From Mercurialis annua (Eukaryota > Streptophyta > Magnoliopsida > Malpighiales > Euphorbiaceae): 64,000 bases of DNA. Positions 1-12,060 of this stretch are shown one piece after another (the stretch's first letter is position 1; the number at the start of each line of letters is the position of its first letter). The notes beneath the pieces were generated by a model that was not told the DNA's origin, ran no database searches, and saw nothing but the letters and a program-made list of their open reading frames with translations. The stretch lies in assembly GCF_937616625.2 (NCBI RefSeq), contig NC_065573.1:12291001-12355000 (forward strand), written 5' to 3'. Made by a program: the position numbers and the translations under genes.

Positions 1-517
1 ACAAATTTAACACAAAAATCTGATAAAAAACAACACAAGACCAACGCCTAATGTATCCTCATATGTGCCAACATGTATAGCAACCAACAAACATGGTCAA
101 AACCAAACTGTACTCACCAACAAGGCAAAAGCAATCCAATTATAACTATAATCATCCAAAGCATAAAGCCAACAAGTAATCACCCAAGGTAAACATCATA
201 TTAGGCACAACATGCAATAAAACATCACCCGAAGTAAACACTATATAAGGCACAACAGCCAACATAGCATCACCAAAGTATACGATAATCATACCAAAGT
301 AAAGCATCAGTAAAACATAAGATCGACGCTACAACATTCCTATAGGTGAAGGTAGAAAGTTTTAAAATCAAAAGATGACGTTTCAAAGGACAAGACTTGA
401 ATCCTAATTCAGCAGTAACTCATATGACCCAACAACAACTTAAAATGCCATAAATCAATAAACACTTAACATGCAAAAAGGCCTTGGTTTTCATAACCAA
501 AGCTCTGATACCAACTT
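1..517 (-). other. Internal leader of retroelement A (partial)
   Basis: Sequence next to the PBS of LTR A, so it should be the 5' internal (leader) part of a minus-strand element whose body lies left of the window. No credible coding region is visible. Between about 170 and 300 an imperfect repeat of roughly 50-60 bp recurs (key words ggcacaaca, catcaccc and aagtaaac). The assignment is inferred from position only. Confidence 0.5.
502..513 (-). promoter_or_regulatory. Primer binding site of element A
   Basis: The plus strand reads gctctgatacca, the reverse complement of TGGTATCAGAGC, the classical initiator-methionine tRNA primer site of plant retrotransposons. It lies four bases from the LTR edge. 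A short inverted repeat, cttggtt...aaccaaag, sits at 485-502, immediately beside it. Confidence 0.85.
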
Positions 518-3075
518 TGACACGACCCAATTTTAGAGATTGTGACCGGCGCTAGGGTATGGGTATGGTAGTACCGAAACTCGTAGCTAGACTCGCGGAT
601 AAACATACAAACATACAAAACCTGCAAAGAAACCAACGCTCGGGGGCAACCAAGACTCCAACCAAAGTCTAGCAGTTTACATAACAACATATAAACAAAA
701 TGCTCGGCACAAATCTGAGACTCCAAAAATATGCCTTATATATATAAATCCAATATCCAAGGTATTAATTATGCCAACTGCAACGGTAACAGTCAGACTA
801 AACTGACAACAACAAACTATAAAGATAAAGGCATAGTAGCATTACCGCGGTTTACGAATTTTAAATAAGTTTGCATCTTTCTTTTAAACAAAAAGTAAAC
901 CTCTAAGGGAATCAACAAAGATGGAGGTCCAACATGCTCAAAAATCATAAACCTGGAAATGGGGGAAAACAACGGGGTCAGATATATTGAAATGAGTTCA
1001 AAATACTATTTACAGTCAATAAGTGAAAACCTTTAAAACCTTAAATCCTTTCATACTAATATACATGACATTATGGAAGCATTATTGAAAAGAAACCCAA
1101 AGTAAATCCCAGAGTAAATGGGAACAAATCCTCGTCAACCCAAAGTAAGCCAGACATTTGTCAGCCAAAACCCAAAGTATTTATCGGTGCACACAGTCTC
1201 GATAATGCCTATCGACTAGCTCGTTCCAATCCAATTCCATAATAATTCAAAGCCAGTTCGAAAACATCTATATACTAAAATACATAAGTTTTTTTTTAAT
1301 AAAGTGGTAAATAGCACTACAAACTCACTGTTTGTGATTCCACGTGAAAACCTGGCAAGCAACTAAACATGTTCTAACTCCGAAGCACGAACAGTCGAAT
1401 GGTCTAGAAATAAGGCATAAGTTAAATTCCATACAACCCCTAACTCTAAAAATACTAGACACCACATAGGACTAGCATCTCAACCACAACCAATGTCCAA
1501 ACCAAAATATACATACATCCATACTAACCAATAAACAAGTTAAGCTTTGATGAGTTCTCGCTTTAAAACCAAAATCCGGAGTTCTGACATAACATAAATA
1601 AATCATCTAAAATCAATTACAATTCCCAATGTTGTGTGTTAGCCATAAACCATACTATAAGCTTAACACAACATGTCGGGCGACACAGTCTAAACTGACC
1701 CCAACGTATGCCAATGTATAATCCAAAGTTTAAATCTGGAATCCTTTAAAATCAAAGTATTTTGAAAACGAGAAGTCAAATAAAGCTTGGCAAACAACAA
1801 TAATCCACTAGCAATAACATGCCAAATAAATTGCCAACACTTGGCAATTTCATCCAACGTATATACAATAAGATCAAACCACCTTAAATGACATCAAATA
1901 TGATTTTAATTACTCTTAAGCACCCAAACTCAGATCTGAACATATAATTTAATTAACCACTAAAACTATAGCAAAACCTAATTTGACCTCTACACCATTC
2001 CACCGAACAATTAATATTTAATCTAAAACAATGCCAACATATTTTAATCACGAAAAACAATCCAATAACACGTATAGGCAGCCACTAACATACCTAGGCA
2101 TATAATCCATTTAAACAATCCTAACCAAGGCAAAACAAGTTCGTAAGCCAACAATTTAATCACCAAACGATTGAACATCCAAAGCCACAATTCTAATACA
2201 TCAAAAACAGTCTGAGGTCTAATATTTCCAACCACTAAAACAAACTAAAAAACAACAAATAGATCATGGCATAGCAAAATTATTGAATTGCACTAACACC
2301 TAGCCATCGATACGCATCACCCAAGGTACAATTAACATCAACAAGCTAAAACCAAATCCCAACATAAATTTCCAGATTTTAAAACATAGACAATCAAAAT
2401 TTATAAGTCACAACACCCAATGTATAGATCCAAGGCAACAAACAAGTAATTCCTACGCAAAATACATAGGAAATGAGAACACATACCTCTTGAAAGCCAA
2501 AGGAATCATAAACCCAGAATATATCAATTAAAAGCCTATAATTGAAATAAACAAAGAGCTATTAAATATAGAATAGTACAAATCATGAAACTAATAGATT
2601 AAATCATGATAGATATGAATCAAACACTTACCAGAGATCAAAATATGATAAGGATGAGTGGGGAATGGAGTTTGATAGAGGTCTCAGCCGTTCTAAGGTT
2701 TTAAGAATGAAAGAAAATGTTTTTAGGTCGAGATAAAGGAGTTTAAATTAAATACGGCGGTCTCAGCAGTGTTTTGTCACGCCCGTGACAGACATGTCGC
2801 GCCTGTGAACTGCTCTGTCACGCCCGTGATAGACATGTTGCGCCCATTACATGGTCTGTCACGCGCGTGACAGAGCTACTACTCAAAAATAATTTTTTTG
2901 GGCATAAGCCCAAAGTCGCTCCAAACGATCTGAAACACACTCAAAACGCAATCAAACATCAAAACAAGGTCTAAGCATACTAAACCAACGTTTAATGGAA
3001 CCAAACCACCAAGGATTACATATATCATATCAGACAGTTCATCAGAAACAAGCCAGAAAAACGCGTGGTATTACA
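518..3075 (-). repeat. LTR A (5' LTR, Tekay/Del-like)
   Basis: The plus strand begins TGACACGACCC and ends GGTATTACA, so the element reads TGTAATACC...TCA on the minus strand. The PBS at the low-coordinate edge makes it a 5' LTR of a minus-strand element. It resembles LTRs B, C and D at the ends but is clearly diverged inside. No protein-coding content. Its right edge cuts into the internal region of element B, so A probably inserted there; a TSD cannot be tested because the other end is outside the window. Confidence 0.75.
2775..2875. repeat. Palindromic minisatellite in LTR A
   Basis: Three copies of a 41-bp unit start at 2775, 2816 and 2857. Each opens with a near-perfect palindrome of the type TGTCACGCCCGTGACA. 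The last copy has a run of alternating CG inside the palindrome. Confidence 0.8.
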
Positions 3076-3205
3076 TTTAATGTACATAAGGTTGATTTCT
3101 CCATTATCTCTGTTAAGCTCACTCAATGGTATAAACCTCAATAGTGAGTGTATCCCTAGAAAAAGATTATATGTGTGCTCGGTTACTGTTTAGGCTTGCC
3201 CCGGC

Positions 3206-3637
3206 CTAGTTCTTTCTCTGAACAATCTCATCTCTTATGTCACGGTACCTAAATATCTCAGCCCAGATTTGACTACCTCTAAATACCTCAATGTCGAAAT
3301 CCTCTAATGGATCCTCCTCTGATTCTTCCTCCTCGGATGGATCTTCCTCACAGTCCTCACTAACTTCCATCTCAGGTGAAATAGCCCTACCCCTAGCTAC
3401 CAAAGATCTGTCACTGTCTGACATGTACCCGTTCTCATGGATCTCAGATGATCTACCATGGTCGGTAAGAAATCCATTCTTATGGATCTCAGGTGATCCT
3501 CTAGTGTCAGTATGAAACCCGTTCTGATGAATCTCTAAGGGTCCGCTAGTATCTATATGAAATCCATTTTGAAAAATAGGAAGTGCTTCCTCCTCTTCTG
3601 ATGCAACATATGACTGAGCTCCATTTTGCCCATACAT
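3206..3637 (-). pseudogene. Gag amino-terminal fragment with 15-residue repeats
   Basis: A 143-codon frame starting at 3637, a few hundred bases downstream of the PBS, the usual position of gag. Residues about 25-75 are three to four imperfect 15-residue repeats of the pattern (S)xEIHxNGFxTDxxx. A strongly acidic Glu/Asp stretch follows, and the carboxyl end contains GSQIWAEIFRYRDIRDE. The same arrangement recurs in element CD at 17239-17584, so the frame is a conserved family feature and not chance. No capsid or zinc-knuckle part is present here. Function of the repeat region is unknown; it may be a gag extension or a separate small protein. Confidence 0.6.
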
Positions 3638-3917
3638 GCTAAAACATAAACAATTTTAAATCATGAGATACTGTCCAAACCGTTTTTCCACAATATCCAA
3701 TAATTAATTATATGATATGCACTATATAACCTAAAGCTCGACTAACTATCTATGCATATCAAAAATACTTAAACACTTAAGAAATCCCACACTCACACGT
3801 TCTATTCGGCAAAAAAAAAAGCTTACAATCATCAAACAAGTTCAATCAAACACAGATAATCAATAAGGCTTGACTCTATACGCTGTAATAGGTCCTAGGT
3901 ACTCAATCATAAACTAA

Positions 3918-3979
3918 CAGTGGTATCCCTTACCAACTGCACTCAAATCAAATACTGGCAGTGGTAATTGGACCAACTG
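3918..3979 (-). promoter_or_regulatory. Pair of PBS-adjacent hairpins, element B
   Basis: Two inverted repeats, 3918-3939 and 3959-3979, each of the form CAGTGGTA...ACCAACTG with a 5-6 base loop, sit directly beside the PBS. The same pair occurs in element CD. Leader hairpins in retroelements can act in RNA dimerisation or packaging; that role is inferred here. Confidence 0.55.
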
Positions 3980-3990
3980 CTCTGATACCA
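3979..3990 (-). promoter_or_regulatory. Primer binding site of element B
   Basis: gctctgatacca on the plus strand, complement of TGGTATCAGAGC (initiator-Met tRNA type), four bases from the LTR start. Confidence 0.85.
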
Positions 3991-3994
3991 ACTT

Positions 3995-6900
3995 TGTCAC
4001 AACCCCTTATTGAGCTGAGACCGATGTTAGGCAATGGGAGTTATACCTCCAAACCCATAGCAAGCCTAAAAATCACAAATAATTGTTTCGCAAACAATTG
4101 ACAAATAACGATCATACAAACGGAAGCAACCATATATACATATTTACACTAGTTGATCGATACAAAACATGAGGTCATTTCACTTCTGTACCACGTACGT
4201 ACTAGCCCGACTATATATAAACATAACTAGTGTATCTACGTCACATTACGGTTAACTAACCCTGTGACACAAAACTATATCCGACGTAGCCAACAAAAAC
4301 TATAAAAATAACTGCAATCATAAACAAAACCACTTGACACCATGCTGTAACGGCTACGACTGTCAAGCAACTATTACATCTTCTAACCGAGGTTGTGCAT
4401 TGTACATGCCCAAAAACAAGACTCCTAAAAACAGGTCAGGAAGCCTTGGCTGCCAAACTCTAGGTACCTGATAATATTTACAACGAGGTCAGACTATGCT
4501 GCGTGAGATATATGTTACTAATGGTATTATAAAAAGAACATCGCAATTTTAAATAATCATTTAGACTAAATATATTATATATAGATACAACAAGTATTTG
4601 ATCTGGAGGAAGCCTAAATCCTAAAACGATCATAAACTAGGATTTTTTCTAGTTTTAACGAGGGAAAGATATTTTCTTAAATTCTTTTTGTATAATCCCG
4701 AGATAATTTGACTGAGTTTAACCAATATCAAGCGGTACAGTCCTAGGATAGTTAGACCGAGTTAAACTAATACCAATACTTTTAACCAAACGATCGACGT
4801 GTGAGTCCCGGGATAGTTCCGCCGCGATTAACCTCGTGTCTAATGCAAAGAGTTAGTCTATTTCTATTTTCTAAGACTCACCCGACATTGGTGATCACAC
4901 AGCCTATTGACGTCCAAAAGGTAGCTTGTTTTCTCGGATCGTAAATAAATTCATAGACGTATAAACAAACAACAAAACGATAAACAAATCAATACAACAT
5001 CAAATTTACAAGTTGTTTGGCAACAAAATAATCAATCTACAACTATTTCGTTCACAAATGTTATGATCGACCGACATAAAAACTTTATTTGCCAATGCAA
5101 ACTACAAATCAATATATATATATATATATAGCTATATTTAGCAATAGAATAAATTATATGCCATATATGTCACGGTAGAATAACCATTTAATTCGTACCT
5201 TTTCAAATCACAACAAACTATTATATTATGCGATGTATTTTATGAGTTATACATAAAATATTTAACTATATATTTATAATGTAATATTACGAGAGGGTAA
5301 AGTATAACTCACTGAATTCGCTATCCAAATGACAATATCAAAATAGTGGCCGAACCCCAATATGCCAAACACGTCAATTTCGAAGTCTGTCGACGCGTCT
5401 GTCATAAATACAATTTAAATATGTTTAATTCATAAACATAAACCAACTTAGAAACCTAGGTAACAACTCTAGTCAATCATTTTTGTATTTTTCTCATTTT
5501 TACAACTTAACAATTTATCAAAACAATCTCAAACATTCGAACTCAATTTATCGCATTTTTAAGTCAATAACGTATTTTACATTTTGAATGCAAAATGGTT
5601 AAATTTTAGCTTATATTTCCTTAGCATTTTAAGGTTTAAAACAGCCCATACTCTTTATATTCCATTAATATCAATTTACTTTTACTTAGTCTAAATAGCA
5701 GGGGTCAAATTTGTTAATCGTCAAAATCGGTTTCTAATCGTTTTGAAATAGACAACGTATTAACATTTTAAATATGTCTAGCTTGAATCTTGATATAAAA
5801 TCTTTAGCATTTTCAATGGTTTATTAAAGCCAAAACATCTTAATTCTATTACATACATTTTATCATTTCTTTTACGCATCTAACAAAGTTTGAATTCGAT
5901 ACGCGTTAAAATCAGTTTCCAATCTCGTCGCTTTGTGTCAAACACGAATGAAACTCGTTCAAACCGCGAAAGAAGGGTTTGGCTCAGCCCTTATCCCTTT
6001 TGAACTTCCCTCCCCTGATCAGCTACGCGAGGAGCAACCATGGCCTGGCCTAGTGCGTTGCACCAAGGCTATCACGGCCTGGTCACCGCCGTGCTACGCT
6101 CAGCACAGTGTGACTCCTGCTAGTCGTAAGACCAGCGGGTACAGTGGTCCTCTACCTCTGGCCAGTCCTACACCAAGCACACACACCAATACACAACTCT
6201 CACAACTCATAACACATCAATTATTCTTAGCTCTATGTTCGTTATTCATGCCAAAACTCTTGATTTCTAGCTTAAATCATATGAACACAAAAAACCATAA
6301 ACCCCTGAACATCCTAACTTTAAATCGAATTTCTCACCTTGATTTGATGCTATGGATCAGTAGGTATCGTTCTCCTCGTTTCGTTGCCGCACGAATCAAG
6401 TCAATCAGATGAGAATCGAAGAGTTTCCAAGGATTTGAAGATTTTGCATGAACACCTTAATGGAGAAGATGATCTTGTCTATTTTCCTTTGCTGAGATTT
6501 AAATTTTGATTAATTACATATAAAATCACCACCTTTACACGAAATCAAAAAAATAACACGATCTTTAAAACGTGTCAATTCCGGACATCACCTTTCATTT
6601 CTTTTCAAAAACAACATGGACACATTTTTATGTAAAATTTTGCTAATTTGGACACCCGATTGCAGTGCCACGTGTCATGACATGTCAGAAAAAGTGCCAC
6701 TGCAAATTGCCGATGTTGTTTTACAAAAAACGAAAGGTGGTGCCCTGAATTGACACGTTTCAAAGGTCATGTTATTTTCGAGATTTCGTGTAAAGGTGGT
6801 GATTTCGTAAGTAATTAACCCTTTATATTTTGCTGGTTTGAATACATGTGCAAGTGGTACTTATAGTCTTGGTAAAATGTCTCATTTGATCATTTAAGTT

Positions 6901-7476
6901 GCCACCTCCATTCGCTCCACTTTCTAAATTTTCTTTCGTCCGATTTAGTAAATAAATTACTTAATTGTTCGAACTCGATAAATTTTGTATTATTTATGTC
7001 CAAATAAATAATACCATTCCGCTACCTCATTATTTTATTTTCTGATAATTTATTTTAATAAATTTCTATTAAAACACTGAAATTTCACTTGAAGCCTTAT
7101 CACTCATTTTCTTACTTTTCCGTTTCTTTCTTTGCTTCAGAAATATCGATATCCAAATAATCAATATTACTTAACAAATAAAATAATAATTCTTGTTACT
7201 AATCCGTTAATTATATTTCCGAGAATTGAAATGGTATTTGCAACTCGGAAATTAAGCTTAACTTTATTCTATCTTTCCTTACTACTTTCTTTAGTCCCGT
7301 TTTCATTTCTTTTTATAAAATTATAATATCCAATTTTCCTTATTGGAATTCCAAAATCCACCTTCTCGGGTCTCCTCTTATTTAATTACTCCGATAAATT
7401 CTTTATTCTTATCATTTGACGATTCAAATGAGACACATTGCTTACTTTCACAAGGTCAAACTTTTAGGGTATTACA
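3995..7476 (-). repeat. LTR B (5' LTR, Tekay/Del-like)
   Basis: Begins TGTCACAACCCC at 3995 and ends GGGTATTACA at 7476. The opening (gagctgagaccg, then a short gap, then ggcaatggga) matches LTRs C and D, though much of the interior is diverged. It is about 1 kb longer than C and D, of which roughly 309 bp is an inserted MITE. The PBS at its low-coordinate edge makes it a 5' LTR on the minus strand. An open frame at 5933-6412 is not similar to any protein I recognise and I treat it as chance. Confidence 0.75.
6510..6818. mobile_element. Foldback MITE inside LTR B
   Basis: A 309-bp element whose two halves are inverted copies for about 110 bp. The left arm (cacctttacacgaaatc...) is mirrored on the right as gatttcgtgtaaaggtg. 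The centre includes another inverted pair, gtgccac...gccac. The outermost bases are TTAATTAC and GTAATTAA, so a TAATTA duplication is possible, but because that word is itself palindromic it could equally be part of the terminal repeat. No coding capacity; superfamily not determined, possibly Mutator-like because of the long inverted repeats. Confidence 0.85.
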
Positions 7477-7633
7477 GTTCTTGATTGATTGAAGCGTAGA
7501 AGCTTATTTGACTGACTTAAATTGATCAGTGTGTGGTTGCTTTTTGGATGTGTGGTTCAGCTAGGGCAAGTAGATTTAGGGTTTTATTATATTTTGATAA
7601 GTATTGGTGCTACCTATGGCTAGGCTGATTAGC
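7477..7633. other. Short unassigned spacer between LTR B and LTR E
   Basis: 157 bp with no recognised feature. It is the target-side flank of both neighbouring retroelements and so may be a fragment of the older host sequence. Confidence 0.4.
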
Positions 7634-8016
7634 TGTCACGACCCGATTTCCGCCCGATGCTCAAGCCGAGACCGGCGTTAGGGAATGGGAGTGGTTGCTC
7701 TGAAACTAGTAGCAAGCCTAAAAAATTTTATAATTTTTTCGCGTTTAAAACATAAAAAAGTTTGCAACCTCGTTGCAGAATCATTTTAAAACCTTTTCTA
7801 AAAACGCATTCATAAACTGTGATTGTATCTCCAGACATTAGGGCACAATTATTATTACACATAACATATTACCCTGTCTGCATACAATGCCAACAGTATA
7901 TGAAAACTAGGTCTTATGACCCTAATTGTATTTTTAGAAACTAGAGCGCAAACATCAATCTCATATGACGTACCTGCTCTGTTTCCAATACAATCCTAAA
8001 ATGCTAATAACATGAA
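7634..8016 (-). repeat. LTR E, truncated 3' LTR of EF
   Basis: Starts TGTCACGACCCGATTTC. From about 7760 it aligns closely with 22325-22563 of LTR F through the shared word aatgctaataacatgaa, after which the similarity stops abruptly. It is thus only the outer part of the LTR. Confidence 0.75.
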
Positions 8017-9130
8017 ACCAGTGTGTCCCTCAAACAACTAGTCAAAGCATTTTGAAAAACACACAGCTTTTCGGTGCAACCATAACTATTGTGAAATCCA
8101 AATCATACATTAATAATGTACCTCGTGCTTTCTCTGTCATCGAGGAACATTTTCTATCATTCAATTATGTTATACCATAACATATATCTACTTAACTCTT
8201 TCAACATCTTATGAATAGTTCTAGTGCTTGCACTATAGTCAACCATTCCTTTTAAATCCCCAAAATCTATCTGATGTTGATTTACCTAATTAATTTTTGC
8301 ACTTTCTTGATTGAATTTCCATTTATTACCATTTTGATCTTTTTACACGTCACTTATGACTCCTCATGTCCCCAAAATGTCACTTACATTTGGAGAACGA
8401 ACTTAATTCTGATAATTTATCACAATGATCCCACACATTGTGCGTCTCCTTCCATCATTATTCACACAGACCAATTGTCCATTAACACCACTTCCAGAAA
8501 TAATCCAGAAATAGCTTGACTACTTGTTCTTCTATATCTCATAAGAACAGTTTAAGTGTTCACTCACTCCATGTCCATATCAGAACTAGCTTTCGAACGC
8601 TATTATTTCTGAAAATTCATTACTCGGATCTAACTTACGCTATCTTCACGATAGACCTTAGCTTAACTTCTTTCATGTCCATGTTTTGCAAACGTGTTAG
8701 ACGTATTTCTATTATACTTATCTATCTCCTTCGTGTAATACTCGTTTGCAAACTTATAGTTGTGTCTACTACTGACATCTTTACTGGCAGTGTACCTTAT
8801 TTAATCTCAAAGGTGGTTACCTTAGTAACCTTATTTCAGTATATTTGTTTGCAAACTCACTGTTTCGCCTATCGAAACAGACATTTCAATTAATAAGCGG
8901 TTTAACTTACATTCGTACGCTTATTCCATATTACCTCATTTTCTACGTGGTAACATTTTGTATCAACTCCTTATACGTATATTATTTGTTGTGTCAATTC
9001 TCGGGTCTATAGTCTTTTTCCTTTCATTATCGCGGAGCTCTTATCCGGATATTTCTACTATCATCATAATGTTTATCTTAACCTATGGCTTACTCAGACC
9101 TTACATCTTTGATCTGACTACCACTATGTA
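8017..9130. other. Unassigned AT-rich segment within EF
   Basis: Lies where the 3' pol and the rest of the 3' LTR of EF would be expected. Several open frames exist but none has a recognisable domain. Low-complexity composition suggests decayed element sequence. Nothing further can be supported. Confidence 0.4.
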
Positions 9131-9481
9131 TCACCTCTTCATTACCAGGTAGCGGATGCTAGTGATTGCTCCGGAGTCGTACAGGAATGGCCTCCGTAGT
9201 ATTCCGTTATAGGCTAGTGGCATGTCCACGATCGAAAACAATGTTTTGACATCCTTTGTCTCTTTTTCTCCTCTTCCGAACTCTATCATCAGCTCTGCCA
9301 GCACTCTGGGTTGGATGGGAGTTCCTCCGAGTCCCATGATCGGCACTCGACAGTGTTTGCGTTTTCCGAGTTCACCCCCAATCCTTTTGTATGTTTTCCA
9401 TGTCATCAGATTTACTGCACTTCCCTCATATATTAGTAGCTTCATCACTAGGAAGTTGTTGATCATTGCTTCCACCACCAA
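9131..9481 (-). pseudogene. Retropepsin (protease) of EF, catalytic Asp lost
   Basis: Encodes 116 residues with the pattern of Tat-clade retropepsins: a GSAVNLMTWKTYK stretch after the active site, a GLGGTPIQP segment, and the carboxyl motif SIVDMPLAYNGIL...GAITS..YL.MK. At the active site the aspartate expected before the GS pair is tyrosine (IYEGSA), which should abolish aspartic protease activity. In frame and nearly full domain length; upstream sequence to 9704 has several stops. It would have cleaved the gag-pol polyprotein in the particle. Confidence 0.8.
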
Positions 9482-9704
9482 CGTATCATTATGTGACCCT
9501 TTTACGTGCGTTCCGTCGTCTGTAGAGACGGTGATTATCTTTTTTATTCCCCTTTCCTTCCGGCCTGCTCAGGCACCTGCATTACTTTGACTTGCAATCT
9601 TTTCCTTCCTTCTCTCGTGCTTTTTTAACCCACAATGATGTTGACGACTCCAGCGATGTCCTTCTTCCTTCCCCTTTCTTCTTCCTTTTTCTCTTCTTTG
9701 TCTA
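9482..9704 (-). pseudogene. Decayed gag-protease linker of EF
   Basis: Minus-strand translation is Lys/Glu/Arg-rich and interrupted by stops, as expected for the linker between gag and protease in EF. Element CD begins at its right edge. Confidence 0.4.
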
Positions 9705-12047
9705 TGTCACGACGCAAATTATTGAGCCGAGACCGGCCCTAGGAAATCAGAGTGGTAGCTCCAAAACACGTAGCGAGCCTAAAACCAAAAAAGTGTTTTC
9801 ACAAATAACAATCATATAAGGACACTGATCCCATGATACTATATACATACTAGTGTATTTAAGTCATATCACCGGCAACTAGCGCCGTGAAACAAAATAA
9901 AACTGTTGTTGCCTATAAAATAAAAAAATAAAGACAGCAAGTAAAGCAACAGACATAATATACTGCTATCAAGGCCAGGACTCTAGCAGCTCAGGACTAC
10001 TACTGCAGCTTTACGGAAGTCAGGAACTATACATGCAACTGACGACTTCCGGACCCAAAAAGGTGGACTCTAGCCAAGTCCAAATCCTAAGCACCTGAAA
10101 TGTTTAAAAACAACGGATCAAACTATGCTGAGTGAGATTATAAATTACTAACAGTATTATAAAAATAACATCACATTTAAAACAATCATTTATATAATAT
10201 ACAATATAAGCCAAGCATTTGATCAGATCGAAACCTTAATCTTATAAACGATCCTGAACTAGGCATTTCCTAGTATTCATGAGCGATAACAATTTCTTAA
10301 TCCTGATGGTAGGTTACCGGATATCTCAACCAAGTCAACCGGTACCATCTGGTACAGTCCCGGGATAGTTCAACCAAGGCGACTCGTACCATCACTTAAA
10401 TCTAACGATCGATACGAGTCCCGGGATAGTTCAACCAAGGCAACTTGTTAGATAAAGGCTGCGGGATAGTTCCATCAAGCAAACTCTTGTATCTCACAAA
10501 ACGAAGTTAGTCTTATTCTATTTACTAAGACTTACCCGATACTGGTGATCACACAGCCTATTGACACCCAATAGGTAGCTGTTTCCTCGGATCGCACACC
10601 AGATTCTTATACTTAAAACAATCAATCAACGATATACAATACAAATTGAATCTTATAACATGCGATGTATGCGATAATACTATTTATAATATATCAAATA
10701 TCTGTTACAAATAATACGCGAAAGTAAAATGTAACTCACATGAACCGCTATCCAATCTACAATATTATCGATTTGATGATCAAGCCCCGCTAATCCAAAC
10801 TCGTTGACCTTGTAACTTGCCGATATGTCTGTTACATATTCAAATCAAATACACGTTTAGTACATAAATGTGAACCTTGCGTACTTAAAACCCTAATTGG
10901 CAACTTAGGTTATCCCAATTCGATCTTAATATGGTTCATTAACTCGTTAACCTTTAATCATTGTCTTATACTTGTTTGATACCATTCGTGGTATTCGACT
11001 AATCGATTTCGCTTTTCTTAAAGTATTCATTTCAAAGAACTAACTCGTAACGTCAAGTTTGACGATCGTTTTTCACGTTTTCGGAGTCCACGGAATGTCA
11101 TCGAGTTAGGGTACGTCGTGTCGGACCTCGGCACGACGGAAGGGGGGTCGTTGGTAGCTAGGCACATTGTGCCTAGCCTCTTTCACGGCGTGAGGAGTCT
11201 CACGCCCCGAGACCATGTCTCTCGTCACAAGACATCATGACCAGCCCTTATCCAACGTTTTTTCATACTTTTTATCTTTCAAATCCATCCCGACATGTTT
11301 CTATACCTATAACCCATAAAACCTGTCTCCAAAACTATCAAAAACGGCAATAACGACGTGATTTAAGCGAGTTCGATTCAACTGCAACGTCTTAACACCA
11401 AAACAGCCATAAACCGTCAAAACTCACAACCAAAACGTCAAGCTTACCTTGATACAAAGCTTGTGGATGATAGAGGTCGAAATTCTAAAGAGAACAGAAC
11501 GAGAATCACGCGATTCGGACGTCGAACGGCGAAACCCTAATCTTCGTAAGCTTTTCTTCGTTTCCTTCTTTCTGTTCCTTTACTGATGATATGAATTCAT
11601 ATTCATATGAATTCTCTTATAGTTTGGCTAATTAGCCACTTTAATCCCTCATTTTATTAGTTTTAACCATTTCTCTTTCAAACTTTCTATTTTATATCAA
11701 TTTCTCGCTTAACTTGAATACGTACGTATTATTTATACCCAAATAAATAATAATAACTCGTAATCATTATTTTCTTTTTATTAGCAATTCCTGAGAAGTA
11801 GTTTATTATTTACCAATTTGGGACCTTAACTTTATTTGAATAACGTTTCTTACCGTTTCTTTTGGTCCCATTTCTTATGCTTTAATTAAATTCTAATTTC
11901 AAATTTTCCGTACTAGAATTTTTAAAACCCACCTACTCTGATCTTGTCCTTACAATAGAGCTTCGATAATCTTTATCCCATTACCTCGGGTTATTGAAAA
12001 GAGACCAATTGCCTATGTCGTTAACACCGAACTTACGGGGTATTACA
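9705..12047 (-). repeat. LTR C (3' LTR of CD)
   Basis: Begins TGTCACGACGC and ends CGGGGTATTACA. Long collinear identity with LTR D throughout, for example around the aaaggtggactctagcc and ggatagttcaaccaaggc words. A palindrome, gaattcatattcatatgaattc shortened by repeats, lies near 11590-11620. Noncoding. Confidence 0.9.
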
Positions 12048-12060
12048 TTCTTCCCCCTTA
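12048..12060 (-). promoter_or_regulatory. Polypurine tract of CD
   Basis: On the minus strand TAAGGGGGAAGAA directly abuts the 3' LTR, the classical plus-strand primer of LTR elements. It fixes both the orientation and the LTR boundary. Confidence 0.9.

Larger units (their letters stand above)
3076..3994 (-). mobile_element. Remnant internal region of element B
   Basis: Short piece of internal sequence between LTR A and LTR B. It contains, reading on the minus strand, the PBS, two hairpins and a gag-like amino-terminal reading frame, and then stops at LTR A. The rest of the element should lie beyond LTR A, left of the window. Confidence 0.65.

Noticed and set aside
5933..6412. 159-codon open frame as a gene
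   Set aside because: Lies wholly in LTR B, no recognisable domain, and no similar frame is visible in LTRs C and D.
8274..9152. Series of plus-strand open frames as membrane protein genes
   Set aside because: Hydrophobic only because the DNA is T-rich; no family motif, and they lie antisense in a decayed retroelement.
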